A DNA stretch of 64,000 bases from Rhizobium chutanense (GCF_002531935.1 NZ_NWSV01000022.1:45198-109197); one strand, 5' to 3'; counted from the stretch's first letter, positions 34,662 through 44,837 are shown. The notes: a model not told the origin generated them from the sequence alone. Numbers and translations: made by a program.

Positions 34662-35033
34662 ATGACAAGCGCGATTAAAACGCAATGGCACAACCTTGCC
34701 TTCTCGGGACTCATTCTCCATGAGATCCTCGACCATCCGCTGGAGGACGAGACCCCGCAGGCGAGGCTGAAGCAGATCGGCATGATGACGATCCTCTATA
34801 CGATGACTCAGGCCCATCAGAAGCTAACCCTCTCTAATATAATTGAGATTACCGAGCTAACACGCAGCGGTGTGAAGGAGACGGTCGACCTTTTGGTAAA
34901 GCGGGGAATGCTGGTGGAGACGATGGGGAAGAACGCCATGGGCCGGGGGACGGCGCGGCAATTCGAGATCTCTCAGGACCTCCTGAGCAAGCTGAGCTCT
35001 TTCCGCGCCAGCCAGGAGGCGGGGTTAAACTGA
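34662..35033 (+). CDS. rctA: Winged-helix repressor resembling RctA
   Basis: 123 residues with a MarR-like winged helix at ~50-110: KLTLSNIIEITELTRSGVKE (HTH) and VDLLVKRGMLVETMGKNAMG (wing). Divergent from the virB operon, as rctA is on pSymA/pRetCFN42d-type plasmids, where RctA represses tra and virB genes under normal growth. I recognise it from size, fold and position; primary-sequence identity to RctA could not be checked. A palindrome at 34631-34644 may be its operator. Confidence 0.6.
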   Translation: MTSAIKTQWHNLAFSGLILHEILDHPLEDETPQARLKQIGMMTILYTMTQAHQKLTLSNIIEITELTRSGVKETVDLLVKRGMLVETMGKNAMGRGTARQFEISQDLLSKLSSFRASQEAGLN

Positions 35034-35444
35034 CTGATCTTCGGCTTTAATGGAGTGAGATGCGAATCATCCGCCAGCCCGATCGCATGGCTGCCGGTAG
35101 TCATCAGGGACGATCAGGCAACCCGTCCGCAGGCGGGTTGCAATCAAACAATGAAGAGTATCGGAGAAATCAGCATAGCGGCGCCGTGAGGCGGATTTCG
35201 GGAATTCTCGCCACGCTAAGGGCGGAACAAGGGCAGCCGCAGGAGCCTCAGCATAGCGGCCGTCAAGGGAGGCGGGACCGACTGCCCCCGCCCGTGCGTT
35301 CCCTATCTCCGTCGCCGCTCAGCATATGGAGCGCGTTGCGCACCGGCGAACTCGGCTGGAACATGACCTACCGGTGAGGGCGCCGATGGTTGGCTCTCCA
35401 GTGTCTATCCGGCATTACGCGCCAAGCGAAAACAGATTTCATGA

Positions 35445-35690
35445 ACGGGTCCAACGCGTTTGGACGGAGAGATCGCTAATCCCAGGCAGGATCTGACGAA
35501 ACAGGAAAGACGTTGTTTGCAGCTTTTATCCGACGGCGATAGTGACGGTGCTATCCATAGGAGACTGAAACTTATCCATTCAAACCGTCCGCCTCCATCT
35601 TTCCAATGCGCGCCAGCGGCTGCAGGCACCCGCTCGTGTTGAGGCCGCGGCCAAAGCTGTCAGCGCAAATTTATCAAAGCAATATTTTTT
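35445..35690 (+). pseudogene. Relic of a LuxR-type regulator (DNA-binding domain only)
   Basis: DLTKQERRCLQLLSDGDSDG followed by AIHRRLK is read in one frame from about 35490. After a one-base shift near 35572 the next frame continues LSIQTVRLHLSNARQRLQAP and ARVEAAAKA. Joined, these make a complete LuxR helix-turn-helix. No autoinducer-binding domain is visible upstream (35034-35444 is gene-free). A quorum-sensing regulator therefore seems to have been lost next to the rctA-like gene. Confidence 0.75.
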
Positions 35691-35801
35691 GCTAGTTCCA
35701 AATAGATCATCCGACGACCCGCTGTCATCAACGCTTCTCTCGATGCTACGCACGACGACTCGTTCGCGCGGGACATCGTTCTCGTTCGCCCTCGGCGGAC
35801 G

Positions 35802-35984
35802 ATGGCTTCCGCCATCGCGATGCTAAGGGAGGATCTGCCGGAGGAGGTTGCAAGCCTGCACAGTCGCGTGATTTTCAGCATCGACGGTCGAGGGGATGCG
35901 CTGGTTCTCACCACGGGCCGCATGACGACGCCGTCGGAATACTTCGCGCGTCACTTCAATATGCCGGTGAACACGCCCCACTAG
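35802..35984 (+). CDS. Possible small protein (60 aa), unknown
   Basis: The frame from ATG 35802 reads LREDLPEEVASLHSRVIFSI then LTTGRMTTPSEYFARHFNM and looks protein-like; the open frame extends upstream to about 35705 (DDSFARDIVLVRPRR) without an ATG. It could be a short gene or the remnant of a longer one. No ribosome site is evident. Confidence 0.3.
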   Translation: MASAIAMLREDLPEEVASLHSRVIFSIDGRGDALVLTTGRMTTPSEYFARHFNMPVNTPH

Positions 35985-36094
35985 CTGCGCGAGGTCAATG
36001 CCTGACGATTTTAGACGCCGGTTCGCGGGATAGGAGCTTGCGGCCGTCGGGTCGCGGCAGTGGGCGGCGTCCGGGTGGCTAAGAAGGAGACGGC

Positions 36095-37015
36095 TCACGC
36101 CGCCTCCTCCTCGTTGAGGTCCGGCTGCAAGTCATGCAGATAGTCGACCGCGCGCTGGGCATGAGCTGCCGCTGAAAAGATGGCACGCTTGTCGCTGCCG
36201 AGAACCTTGAGCCAGTCATCGAGATAGCTTGCATGGTCGGGGCGTGGTTCGAGCTCGGGGACGATACCAAGATCGGCGCAGAGAAAGCAGCTGCCGAGTT
36301 CGGCAATGAGCTCTTCGCGGGCGCGTTCGCTCCTGTCTTTCGCATAGCGGCTGAGATCCCGATCGAGCCTTCGCGGTGCAGCGGTCCAGTGCGTCATCTC
36401 GTGACTGAGAACGGCGACATAGGATGCATCGTCCCGGAAGGCGTCGAAGCACGGCATCTGGATGTAGTCACGGGCAGCAGCATAATAGGCCGCCGATCCT
36501 CCATGGCGGATCAGGGCGCCGGTATTGGCAAAGAAGCGGCCGGCAGCACCGATGCGGCTCATCCAATCCTGGTCAGGCGCGATGGAATGGGCAAGGCCAT
36601 CAAGGCCGGTGATCTGGTCGGTGTTGAACACGGTGTAGGTTTTGAGGAAGGGGATGTCGCGTTCGATTTCGGCGCCTGTCTCCGTCGTCTCGGCGCGGAT
36701 GAAAGAGCTGGCGAAGACGACGGTCGTGCCGGTTTCGCCCCTGCGGACGGCGCCGCCGAGCTCGATTGCCTGGCGAAACGTCATCCACCTTGGTGATGCA
36801 AAGCCGCGGGCGATGGCTTCAGACCAGAGGAGCAGAGCATTGATGCCGGTGTAGGGTTGGCCATTGTGGCGCAGTGGCCGGCTGACCTCGGCTGTCCAGC
36901 CTCCCGTCGTCCATGGCTTGGTCCATGGACGGACGCCCTGTTTGAGATCGGCGATGATCTTGGTGGTGATGCGGCTGTAGATATCGGATCGTTGATTGGA
37001 TTGCTGCCTGTTCAT
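36095..37015 (-). CDS. ardC: ArdC-type antirestriction protein
   Basis: 306 residues from ATG 37015 (GGAGG site). N-terminal ArdC ssDNA-binding domain (YSRITTKIIADLKQGVRPWT, then TGINALLLWS) and C-terminal zincin-like metallopeptidase domain with SHEMTHW near 230 and the third ligand region EELIAELGS. ArdC proteins protect incoming plasmid DNA from restriction. It lies on the minus strand and has a nested inverted repeat (37062-37160) in its leader, as expected if it is expressed early in recipients. Confidence 0.93.
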   Translation of the reverse strand: MNRQQSNQRSDIYSRITTKIIADLKQGVRPWTKPWTTGGWTAEVSRPLRHNGQPYTGINALLLWSEAIARGFASPRWMTFRQAIELGGAVRRGETGTTVVFASSFIRAETTETGAEIERDIPFLKTYTVFNTDQITGLDGLAHSIAPDQDWMSRIGAAGRFFANTGALIRHGGSAAYYAAARDYIQMPCFDAFRDDASYVAVLSHEMTHWTAAPRRLDRDLSRYAKDRSERAREELIAELGSCFLCADLGIVPELEPRPDHASYLDDWLKVLGSDKRAIFSAAAHAQRAVDYLHDLQPDLNEEEAA

Positions 37016-37061
37016 CTCTGAACCTCCGTTCGAGGTCGCGGCCATCGCGACCTGCTACGGC

Positions 37062-37160
37062 GGTCCAAAAGCCAGGCTGCAAGTGCGGCCAGCACCCGCA
37101 GGGCCGCAACGAAGTGAAGGACGGCAAAGCCGTTGCGGGCAGCGCGAGCCTGGCAGGACC
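37062..37160. repeat. Nested inverted repeat in the ardC leader
   Basis: Outer GGTCC (37062-37066) / GGACC (37156-37160) and inner GCCAGGCT (37071-37078) / AGCCTGGC (37147-37154) arms with AAAA and A between them. The element starts 47 bases upstream of the ardC start codon. Its architecture parallels copies A and B, although the sequence differs. Confidence 0.65.
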
Positions 37161-38279
37161 AAAAGCCGGGGCAGGACGGGATGCAGCAACACCACGGCGA
37201 GACAGGTTTGAAACCCAGGCAGAAATGAAAAATCCAGTCTATTACGCAAGGCGGGAGCGTCCGGGATGAATCGATGGACCCGAAGCGTGGCATCGACCTT
37301 GCGCGGCCGTTCCTCGTCGACGCAATGGAGAAGGTTAGCAACGAGAGTGCCATTTCGTCGAGGAAGCCAAGACCGCCGAGACCAAACTCGTAGTCTTCGC
37401 GCGCATGCATTCGACCCGTACCTCAGCCCCTACTTCGTCGCCAACCAGGACAAGATGCGGGTAGAGTTCGAGGATCCGTATATCCTCATCCACGAAAAGA
37501 AGCTATCGAACCTGCAGTCCTTGCTGCCGGTAAGTTGAGGTCTGATGGAGCATTCCAATCGGCCGACCGCCTTCAGCAAATAGGCAGAACCATTACGAAA
37601 TCACGGCGCAATCGCTGGCGTTTTTTTCCGCCACCCGTTCAAATGGCCGAAAGTTTCGAGTTGATCGAATTGAAGCTCCCGTGTTCGGGAAGTGGTGGGA
37701 TCCGGGAACGTTTGGCAAGATTCAACGAACCACTGGCCGCCACGCCCAGAGAGGGTCATAGGGAATACGATGACAAGCGCGGACGCTCAGTCGTTCAGTC
37801 AGGTTGCGAGCACGTATCAGCTTGGGATCGGTATGACTCACATAGCGCCTCCAACTGATTTACGGCACTAGCCAAATCGTGAAGTTCCGATTTCAGCGAT
37901 TGGATGATGTCGAAATGTCCGGAGCCATTCGAATTCGCAGTTGAACTTTTCAAATCCGCAGAACTTCTATTCGGATGGGGAAATGGGATGAGCTTTTGCA
38001 CGGTTATGCTTTTGACGATATTGACGCAGAATAGTAGATTGTACTGGGCAAGTCTTTGCAATGGCAATCGAAAGCGAAAACACGTCAACGTATGTTTCGT
38101 CGCGCAATTCGGTACAGGGCCTGCATATTTCGGAACATCAAAGCACCTGAAGTTTTAAGTAGTTCCTATTGGTCCGCGTTTTATCCAATCGCCCAGAGTA
38201 GTTTGGGCTTCCGTTGGATGAGTGCGGTATAAACAGCGCCGCAGGTGGCGTGGATCCTGCGCGCTGTTAGCCGTAGGCT
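37161..38279. other. Region without a confident gene; possible decayed ORFs
   Basis: Protein-like fragments can be read but none forms a convincing gene. On the plus strand DPYLSPYFVANQDKMRVEF and DPYILIHEKKLSNLQSLLP (up to 37538) are preceded in another frame by VEEAKTAETKLVVFARM, suggesting a frameshifted gene of unknown family. On the minus strand a 97-codon frame (37795-38088) contains a short coiled coil (LKSELHDLASAVNQLEALCE). Base composition becomes AT-rich towards 38.2 kb. Confidence 0.35.
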
Positions 38280-41078
38280 TCACGCGGTTCGGGTCCCAAC
38301 AGATGCGGGAGGCAAGCGCATGAGTGCCACCCCTTCCTCTGCGGGCATCGGCGTAAGATGGGAATCACCGCGAGAGAACTCGAGCACTGCGTTTGCAGCG
38401 AGAAGTTCGGACTTCGGGATGGGCTTGCTATAGTAGAACCCCTGTGCCACAGCGCAGCCGCTTTCAGCCAAGAATTTTTCTTGATCGACCGTCTCCACGC
38501 CCTCAGCGACTACATTTTGCCCTAGGCAGCGCGCAATTGAGAGAATTGCCTTGACCAGTTCTCTACTTCGCTTGTCGGATCGATTGATGAATGACCGGTC
38601 AATTTTGAGGGTATCAATGGGAAAGTTAGCCAAATAGCTCAGAGATGAGTAGCCGGTGCCGAAATCATCGATCGCTATGGAAATTCCGCTCGCATGCAAT
38701 TGAGAGAGTGTCGTCGAAACGCCCTCGCAGTTATGGAGCAGGAGACTCTCAGTTATTTCAACCTCGATCCACTCCGCACGACAACCGGTTTCCTGCAATA
38801 CGTCCGCCACCGTTTGCGACAAACGCGGGCATTGAAACTGCTTAGGAGACAAATTTATCGCAATCTTGTGCGGGGGCAGTCCATCTGCATTCATGACGGC
38901 AGCCGTGCAACACGCCTCATGCAGCACCCATCGTCCAAGATCGATGATCAATCCCGTTTCCTCGGCGACACCTATGAATTCTCCCGGAGGGATCATTCCC
39001 ATCTTCGGATGATGCCATCGTAGCAGTGCTTCTGAACCGATCACCTTTCCGTTGTCCAATAGGACCTTTGGCTGATAATGGAGTTCAAGTTGCTCATGTT
39101 TCAAAGCTAGGCGTAGGTCTGATTCTAGCGCTAGGCGCTTTTCAGCCCCAATCGTGAGATCCTTTGAGTAGAAGCGGAAGTTGCTACGCCCCGAGCGCTT
39201 CGCCAAATACATCGCAGAATCCGCATATTTCACCAAATCGTCGGGAGCGTCGCCGTCATTTGGAAATACCGATATCCCGATGCTGCAGGATACAAAGATC
39301 TCCCTGTCGGAAAGCATGAAGCGTTCGCCGAATGCGGCAAGCATTCTGCTGGCAATTTGAGCCAAATCGTCATTGTCCTGAACATTGGGCAGCAAGACTG
39401 CAAATTCATCTCCACCGAGTCTCGCCACGGTGTCGCTGGCACGGACGCCTTTTTTCATGCGTGTCGCCACCTGCCGCAGCAACTCGTCACCGACGGGATG
39501 TCCCATAGTGTCATTGATCGCTTTGAAATGGTCCATGTCGATCAGCATCACCCCGGCTCGCTGGCCCGCCGAAGCCGCGTCCCCGATCATCTCGCGTAGC
39601 CGTTCATTGAAAAGTGTCCGGTTAGGCAGGCCGGTCAGAGAATCGTAGAATGCCATCTGATGGATTTTCTTACGGGACGTGTCCAGTTCGGTGATATCGC
39701 GGGCGACGCCGAGGATCCCCATCAGCTTTCCCCCCGTGAATACCGGAACCTTACGAGTCTCCAAAAGCGTTGATCGACCGTCCTCGTGAGCGGTAAACCG
39801 TTCCTCATTGATGAGAATACGGCCGGCTTGCATGGCCTCCTCATCCTTGTCACGAAAAAACTGGGCGAGTTCGGGAGTAAACAGGTCATAATCCGTTTTC
39901 CCGACGATTTCCGCTTCTGCCTTGCCGACCAATTCTTCGAAGGCATGATTGCACAACAGATATTTGCCTGTTACGTCTTTCAGCCATACCATATCCGGAA
40001 TGGTCTGCAGGACACTTAGGAGGCGAGCCCGAGCTTCAATAGTCGTGCCCTCGGCGTGCTTTCGTTCGGTAATATCGCGAGATAACACCAGAAAAGTGAC
40101 GGTTGAGTGATTGCTGCTTGGTCGCCTTGCGACCGACAGTTCAAACCAACGGGATTCGCCGTTTGGTAGGGCTATACGGACACAACGACCGTAGGAGGCG
40201 CCGGTTTCATCGGCTTCTTCAAGAGCCAGCATAGCGATGTCGGCCTGATCTGGAGGGAGCACATCGCGGACAAGCTTGCCGAGCAGCACTTCTTTTCGCT
40301 GCGCCAGGATCTCCTGATTCCTTGCCCAGACCTGCAGGTAGCGACCGTCGGCATTTACCTCGAACAGAACGTCAGGAATGGCGGCAATAATTCCCTCTGC
40401 GAATTCAAGAGCCTCTTTGAGATCATGCTCCGCACGTTTTCGCTCTGTGATGTCCAACATCGCGCCAACCAAGCCGATCCTGTTACCAGCGATATCAGTG
40501 ATTGCGGTCTTGCTGAGTAAAAGATCAACGACACCACCATTCTCGGTGGTGGCCTTTGCTTCATATTGCTGAACACCGCCATTTGCAAAAAGCGCCTCGT
40601 CCAACGCGGCATACGTCTCGGCTATGGGTGCGGGCACCAAATCGAAAACGGTTTTTCCGATAATATCTCCCTTTGAGCGGCCGGAGAAGCTTTCGAAGGC
40701 CCTGTTGCAACCAAGGTGTATCCCATCTCTGTTTTTGAAGAAGACGGGTAACGGGATCGCGTCGAGTACGACGGCACTGGACATCTCTTCGGCGTTGAAT
40801 GGCAAGTCGATGTTTGTCGCAGGATGCCGGGGATTCGCCCGGAAAGCCTTCTCAAACGGTTGCTTCAGACTTGCGACATCTGCGTCGTGACCGTGCGATG
40901 GCCGGACAACGGAGGCTTCCGAAAATGGCGGGGCCGTGCCCGTGGCAAGCGGAGCGCTGGCATTGACCGCGTTGCGGAAGGCTCCACGCCCCTGGTCGAT
41001 TTGAGCATCAGTCGGCATCTGCACTTCCACAGGCTGTTCGGGGCGGGATGTGCGTTCCGATTGACGTACGTGTTTCAT
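38280..41078 (-). CDS. PAS-GGDEF-EAL cyclic-di-GMP signalling protein
   Basis: About 932 residues from ATG 41078. Three or four PAS domains (for example DAIPLPVFFKNRDGIHLGCN and IPDMVWLKDVTGKYLLCNH, each ending in ITERKRAE/ITERKHAE) are followed by a GGDEF domain with an intact VARLGGDEFAVLLP and an EAL domain (SEALLRWHH, FPIDTLKIDRSFI, VVAEGVET). In the EAL segment the signature reads EALLRW, so phosphodiesterase activity is likely. It senses an unknown input and controls c-di-GMP. No transmembrane segment, so cytoplasmic. Confidence 0.92.
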   Translation of the reverse strand: MKHVRQSERTSRPEQPVEVQMPTDAQIDQGRGAFRNAVNASAPLATGTAPPFSEASVVRPSHGHDADVASLKQPFEKAFRANPRHPATNIDLPFNAEEMSSAVVLDAIPLPVFFKNRDGIHLGCNRAFESFSGRSKGDIIGKTVFDLVPAPIAETYAALDEALFANGGVQQYEAKATTENGGVVDLLLSKTAITDIAGNRIGLVGAMLDITERKRAEHDLKEALEFAEGIIAAIPDVLFEVNADGRYLQVWARNQEILAQRKEVLLGKLVRDVLPPDQADIAMLALEEADETGASYGRCVRIALPNGESRWFELSVARRPSSNHSTVTFLVLSRDITERKHAEGTTIEARARLLSVLQTIPDMVWLKDVTGKYLLCNHAFEELVGKAEAEIVGKTDYDLFTPELAQFFRDKDEEAMQAGRILINEERFTAHEDGRSTLLETRKVPVFTGGKLMGILGVARDITELDTSRKKIHQMAFYDSLTGLPNRTLFNERLREMIGDAASAGQRAGVMLIDMDHFKAINDTMGHPVGDELLRQVATRMKKGVRASDTVARLGGDEFAVLLPNVQDNDDLAQIASRMLAAFGERFMLSDREIFVSCSIGISVFPNDGDAPDDLVKYADSAMYLAKRSGRSNFRFYSKDLTIGAEKRLALESDLRLALKHEQLELHYQPKVLLDNGKVIGSEALLRWHHPKMGMIPPGEFIGVAEETGLIIDLGRWVLHEACCTAAVMNADGLPPHKIAINLSPKQFQCPRLSQTVADVLQETGCRAEWIEVEITESLLLHNCEGVSTTLSQLHASGISIAIDDFGTGYSSLSYLANFPIDTLKIDRSFINRSDKRSRELVKAILSIARCLGQNVVAEGVETVDQEKFLAESGCAVAQGFYYSKPIPKSELLAANAVLEFSRGDSHLTPMPAEEGVALMRLPPASVGTRTA

Positions 41079-41253
41079 GTGCCTGTCCTGCTTTGTCACG
41101 TGGCTGAGCAATCATGCGTCAAGCCAGCATTTTGTTAGGACCGCACAAGTCATTTGGCGGAGTACCATGCCGCTACCCCACCGGGATATCGCTCTCATTC
41201 AGAATCATCAAAGACGTGTATTTGCATGTGGTCGGCGACGCCGCCCATATCAT

Positions 41254-43515
41254 TTAGAACGCTTGCCAATCATCATTCGAAGGCGCGAGCACCAGGTTAC
41301 CACGGCGCATCGGATAGTCTCCGCGGTCAACCATTGTCTGACCGGGCGGGAAGCTCTTCCCAAGTTCGCCCGTGACCTTCTGTGGCTTCCCGCTCTCGTC
41401 TTTGAAGTGGAAATGTTTCAACAGTGCGGCTAGGCTTTGGCTCTCTTGAGCGAGGTGCGATCCTGCAGTATTCATCTCCGCGACCATGCTCGCATTTTCT
41501 TGAGTGGCATGGTCCATATGGTTAACCGCGCCGTTGATCTCGCGCAGGCCCGACGATTGTTCCTGGGAGGCCGTTGCGATTGCGTCCATATGAAGATTTA
41601 CATCCTGCACAAGCTCTTCAATCGTTCTCAGGCCCGATCCGGTTTCACTCACGAGCCTTACGCCTTCGTCGACGGCAAGAGCTGAATTGCCGATGAGATC
41701 CTTGATTTCTTTTGCCGCTGTCGCTGAGCGCTGTGCAAGCTCCCTGACCTCCTGGGCAACAACCGCAAAGCCTTTTCCCGCGTCGCCAGCACGCGCTGCT
41801 TCGACGCCGGCGTTCAGCGCCAGGAGGTTCGTTTGGAAGGCGATCGCGTCGATGACGCTGATGATCTGGGAAATCTGCTTGGAGGAGTTTTCAATGCGAT
41901 TCATGGCGCCGATAGCATCGCGTACAACCCGACCGGACATTTCCGCATGATCTCGCATCTGTTGGACGGCTCCGCGCGCCTCAGCCGTCCTCTTCGTGGT
42001 CGATGCAACGTTGACGGTTATCTCCTCCAACGCCGCTGCAGTTTCCTCGAGCGAAGCCGCCTGCTGCTCCGTGCGTCTTGAAAGATTTTCAGATGCGGCC
42101 GAGACGCCCGAGCTGCCATTCGTGACCGTTTCGACTGAATGGCCGACGGTAACAAGCACGTCCCGGAGCTGACGAATGGAAGCGTTGAAATCCCTGCGCA
42201 AACTTTCAAACTGTGGCGCTAACGGCTCCTCAATTTCATAAATCAAGTCTCCATCCGCCATCCGCTTCAACCCGGTTGCCAATGCCGTCGTCGCTCGGAT
42301 GAGGCGCTCTTCTGCTTCTTTTTCCGCCCTTACCTGAATATCCAGCTTCTCTTGGTCAGAACGAATGCGCTCAGCTTCCGCGGATGTCTCCAGGTTACTT
42401 TTCTGTATGGCCGCGCCGCGGAAAAACTCAAGGCAACGCGCCATGTCCCCGATCTCGTCGCGTCGGATCGTCAAGGGCACCGGCGCCGACGTATCGCCTT
42501 CTGCGAGTGCCTTCATTCGGCTTGTCAGAGTCCGAATGGAGCTTGAAATTCTCCGAACGACCGAAATGCACAAAATGAGTACCGTAGACATGATCAGAAG
42601 CGTGGCGCCGGAGTAGCCGATAAAGGCATTGCGAAGATCGGCGTAACGCTGAAATGCCATCTCGTCCAACTCGTCGCCGGTGCGCATAATGAGTGCGGTC
42701 AACAAAGCAGCCCGCTGTTGGGTGATTTCATTCCATCGATCCAACGTCTCGGGGGGGAAGGAAACGCCCGGCTGGTTTGCATACATCTGATCGCGAACGC
42801 CCGCGATGAACTTGCCTGCGGCGCTGGCCTCGAAGTCGTCATAAGATTTGACGAGATCGGCGGGGAGAAATTCCTGCATCGCAGGCACATAAAGCTGCTT
42901 TAGATTTTTTGACTGTAAGAGGGACGAAAATAGATCGACGGACATGGCTGAATTTTTGACGTAGGCTCGGCCGGGCCTGATCTCCAGCAAACTAGCTTCC
43001 GTGATCTGCATGAGCGCGTGAAAACCGGTAATTTGGCGTGCTAAATCCAAATCATTGACAGTCGCCCCAGTGCGACGGACGAGCTCCAAGCCCGCAAGGG
43101 CAGCTGGGCGCAAAGCAACAGCTCCCTCCGCCTCGCTAGCCGTTCCGTCATCGACGCGCCGGCGGAAGCTATCGATATTGTCCCGCCTTTCACGAATGAT
43201 CTGTACCGCCCGTTCTATGGCCGGATCGTCGAATGCCTTTTTCCAAGAGTCGTAAGCGGAAAAGACCGCTGTAAAAGCCCTGTCCGATGCAGCTTGCTTT
43301 GCCCGACGCACGTCGGCGCCTGCAAACGCTTCCGCCGCTATAGCTTGGGCGAGGAATCCGCCTTCCCGCCCAAGTCGCTGCGTTGTTTGTGCGCTGCGGA
43401 AGGTAGAGTATTCTCGGTAATATCCCAGTGATGTTGATACTCCGATGATTACGAACGCCGTCAACGGGATAATTGCCAAAATCATTAAAAGTAGAGATAG
43501 CGGCAGTCTCGACAT
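41254..43515 (-). CDS. Methyl-accepting chemotaxis protein with NIT-like sensor
   Basis: 753 residues. N-terminal transmembrane helix (LSLLLMILAIIPLTAFVIIG), a long periplasmic helical sensor resembling the nitrate/nitrite-sensing NIT domain, a second transmembrane helix near 300 (ATLLIMSTVLILCISVV), HAMP, and the signalling hairpin IDAIAFQTNLLALNAGVEAA. The C-terminus ends DWQAF, matching the xWxxF tether for CheR/CheB. It reports a ligand to the CheA pathway. It is co-directional with the c-di-GMP gene, which starts about 175 bases beyond its stop. Confidence 0.92.
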   Translation of the reverse strand: MSRLPLSLLLMILAIIPLTAFVIIGVSTSLGYYREYSTFRSAQTTQRLGREGGFLAQAIAAEAFAGADVRRAKQAASDRAFTAVFSAYDSWKKAFDDPAIERAVQIIRERRDNIDSFRRRVDDGTASEAEGAVALRPAALAGLELVRRTGATVNDLDLARQITGFHALMQITEASLLEIRPGRAYVKNSAMSVDLFSSLLQSKNLKQLYVPAMQEFLPADLVKSYDDFEASAAGKFIAGVRDQMYANQPGVSFPPETLDRWNEITQQRAALLTALIMRTGDELDEMAFQRYADLRNAFIGYSGATLLIMSTVLILCISVVRRISSSIRTLTSRMKALAEGDTSAPVPLTIRRDEIGDMARCLEFFRGAAIQKSNLETSAEAERIRSDQEKLDIQVRAEKEAEERLIRATTALATGLKRMADGDLIYEIEEPLAPQFESLRRDFNASIRQLRDVLVTVGHSVETVTNGSSGVSAASENLSRRTEQQAASLEETAAALEEITVNVASTTKRTAEARGAVQQMRDHAEMSGRVVRDAIGAMNRIENSSKQISQIISVIDAIAFQTNLLALNAGVEAARAGDAGKGFAVVAQEVRELAQRSATAAKEIKDLIGNSALAVDEGVRLVSETGSGLRTIEELVQDVNLHMDAIATASQEQSSGLREINGAVNHMDHATQENASMVAEMNTAGSHLAQESQSLAALLKHFHFKDESGKPQKVTGELGKSFPPGQTMVDRGDYPMRRGNLVLAPSNDDWQAF

Positions 43516-43807
43516 ATGTTCCTCATAGACGACTATAAATTACACCGGCTTCCATTAGCGACGCGGTCCAGAACATTGCGACATTGACCGCTATGTGTGA
43601 GATGACCTCGGCATAATTACTATAAGATTAACTCCTGTAGTGGTCTTGAACTGCGTTGCGCAGATCGGAACATCGTCGCGTTCAGGGGATCATCTGCAAG
43701 ACAGATCTTGGGCCGAGGCAGTCGGCTTTTCTGGAGAGTGCTGTTGCTGCAAGCCTTGAGGACGGTCGAGCGTGCCGGCTGATCGTAGCTCGGTCGGCGC
43801 AATCTGC

Positions 43808-44773
43808 TTATGATATACGCAATGTTTCCGAGGGAAGTACCCCATAGCGCTTGCGATAGTCCGCAGAAAATCTGCCTCTATGCACGAAGCCCCATTTCAG
43901 AGCGACCTGCGTGACCGAGAGGCCAGGTTCGCCTGTCATCAGTTCCTGATGCACTAATTCCAACCGTAGGTGCTGCAGGAATGCCAGAGGGGTCGTATTC
44001 CGAAAGTTGCGAAAACCGCTTTGAAGAGTGCGTCGGCTTACGCCACAAGCCGTTGCGATTTCCTCAAGAGATAGCGGCCGAGTAACATTGGCACGCATAT
44101 AGTCGACCGCCCGCTTAACGGCCTTGGGTAAGGGTGATTCAGCAACGCGGCATAACTCAGATGAGTAGCGATGCTGCGCAGCTTCGATCAAAAGCTCCAT
44201 CGTCGTTTCAGTGAGGTGATGAAGTGCTATCGGTGATTGAAGGAGGGTTCCGTCTCGTAATCCAGCATACAGCACTGGTACCAGTTGAACCAAAAGGGAG
44301 CCGAACCCGACCGATAGGTCGATTTCTGGCGAAAAATCGAGGCTGCCTCTTATTGGCGTATTGAGCCGACATCCCAAACGGCGCGTCAGCTCATCATGGG
44401 CGATCCTAAGCCCCAAATGTTTCCTGGGCCCAATGAATTGGGTCGTACTCGCCGACATACTGTTCACGAAAACGCCCCGCGTTCCCTCTGACGGGATTTG
44501 TCTGCCGTCAACGGTAACGACCGATCGCCCATGTAGTGGAAGCATGATGATGTTTGCCTCCGCCGGTCCCCGGTGCTGGACGGTTAGGTCGCCCTCGTAG
44601 TGCGCGGCAATAACTGCAATCGGACCATTGGTAATCGCATGTACATCGTAGGCGATCGTCTTATCGCCATGTACATGCGCTTCAGATTGCGGGGAAAGCC
44701 TCGAAAGCGCTGCCGCGAGTTCCTCGCTGCAGGTACCTTTGAGCGAGAAATGGTCAATCTTAGAGGGGGACAC
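43808..44773 (-). CDS. AraC-family regulator of the catabolic region
   Basis: About 321 residues from GTG 44773 with GGAG upstream (TTG 44779 is an alternative). The N-terminal sensor half belongs to the AraC_binding_2/AraC-like ligand-binding type seen in regulators such as XylS-like or FeaR-like proteins; the C-terminal ~100 residues are a double HTH (LSLEEIATACGVSRRTLQSG, then LSVTQVALKWGFVHRGRFSA). It is the left-most gene of the catabolic block, with the same orientation as the ABC/adh/ndh operon. Its inducer is unknown. Confidence 0.85.
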   Translation of the reverse strand: MSPSKIDHFSLKGTCSEELAAALSRLSPQSEAHVHGDKTIAYDVHAITNGPIAVIAAHYEGDLTVQHRGPAEANIIMLPLHGRSVVTVDGRQIPSEGTRGVFVNSMSASTTQFIGPRKHLGLRIAHDELTRRLGCRLNTPIRGSLDFSPEIDLSVGFGSLLVQLVPVLYAGLRDGTLLQSPIALHHLTETTMELLIEAAQHRYSSELCRVAESPLPKAVKRAVDYMRANVTRPLSLEEIATACGVSRRTLQSGFRNFRNTTPLAFLQHLRLELVHQELMTGEPGLSVTQVALKWGFVHRGRFSADYRKRYGVLPSETLRIS

Positions 44774-44837
44774 TCTCAACTCTCCACATCATCACTTCCT
44801 TCCCGAAACGGTATTCAAGCATGAGGCCCGCCTATCG

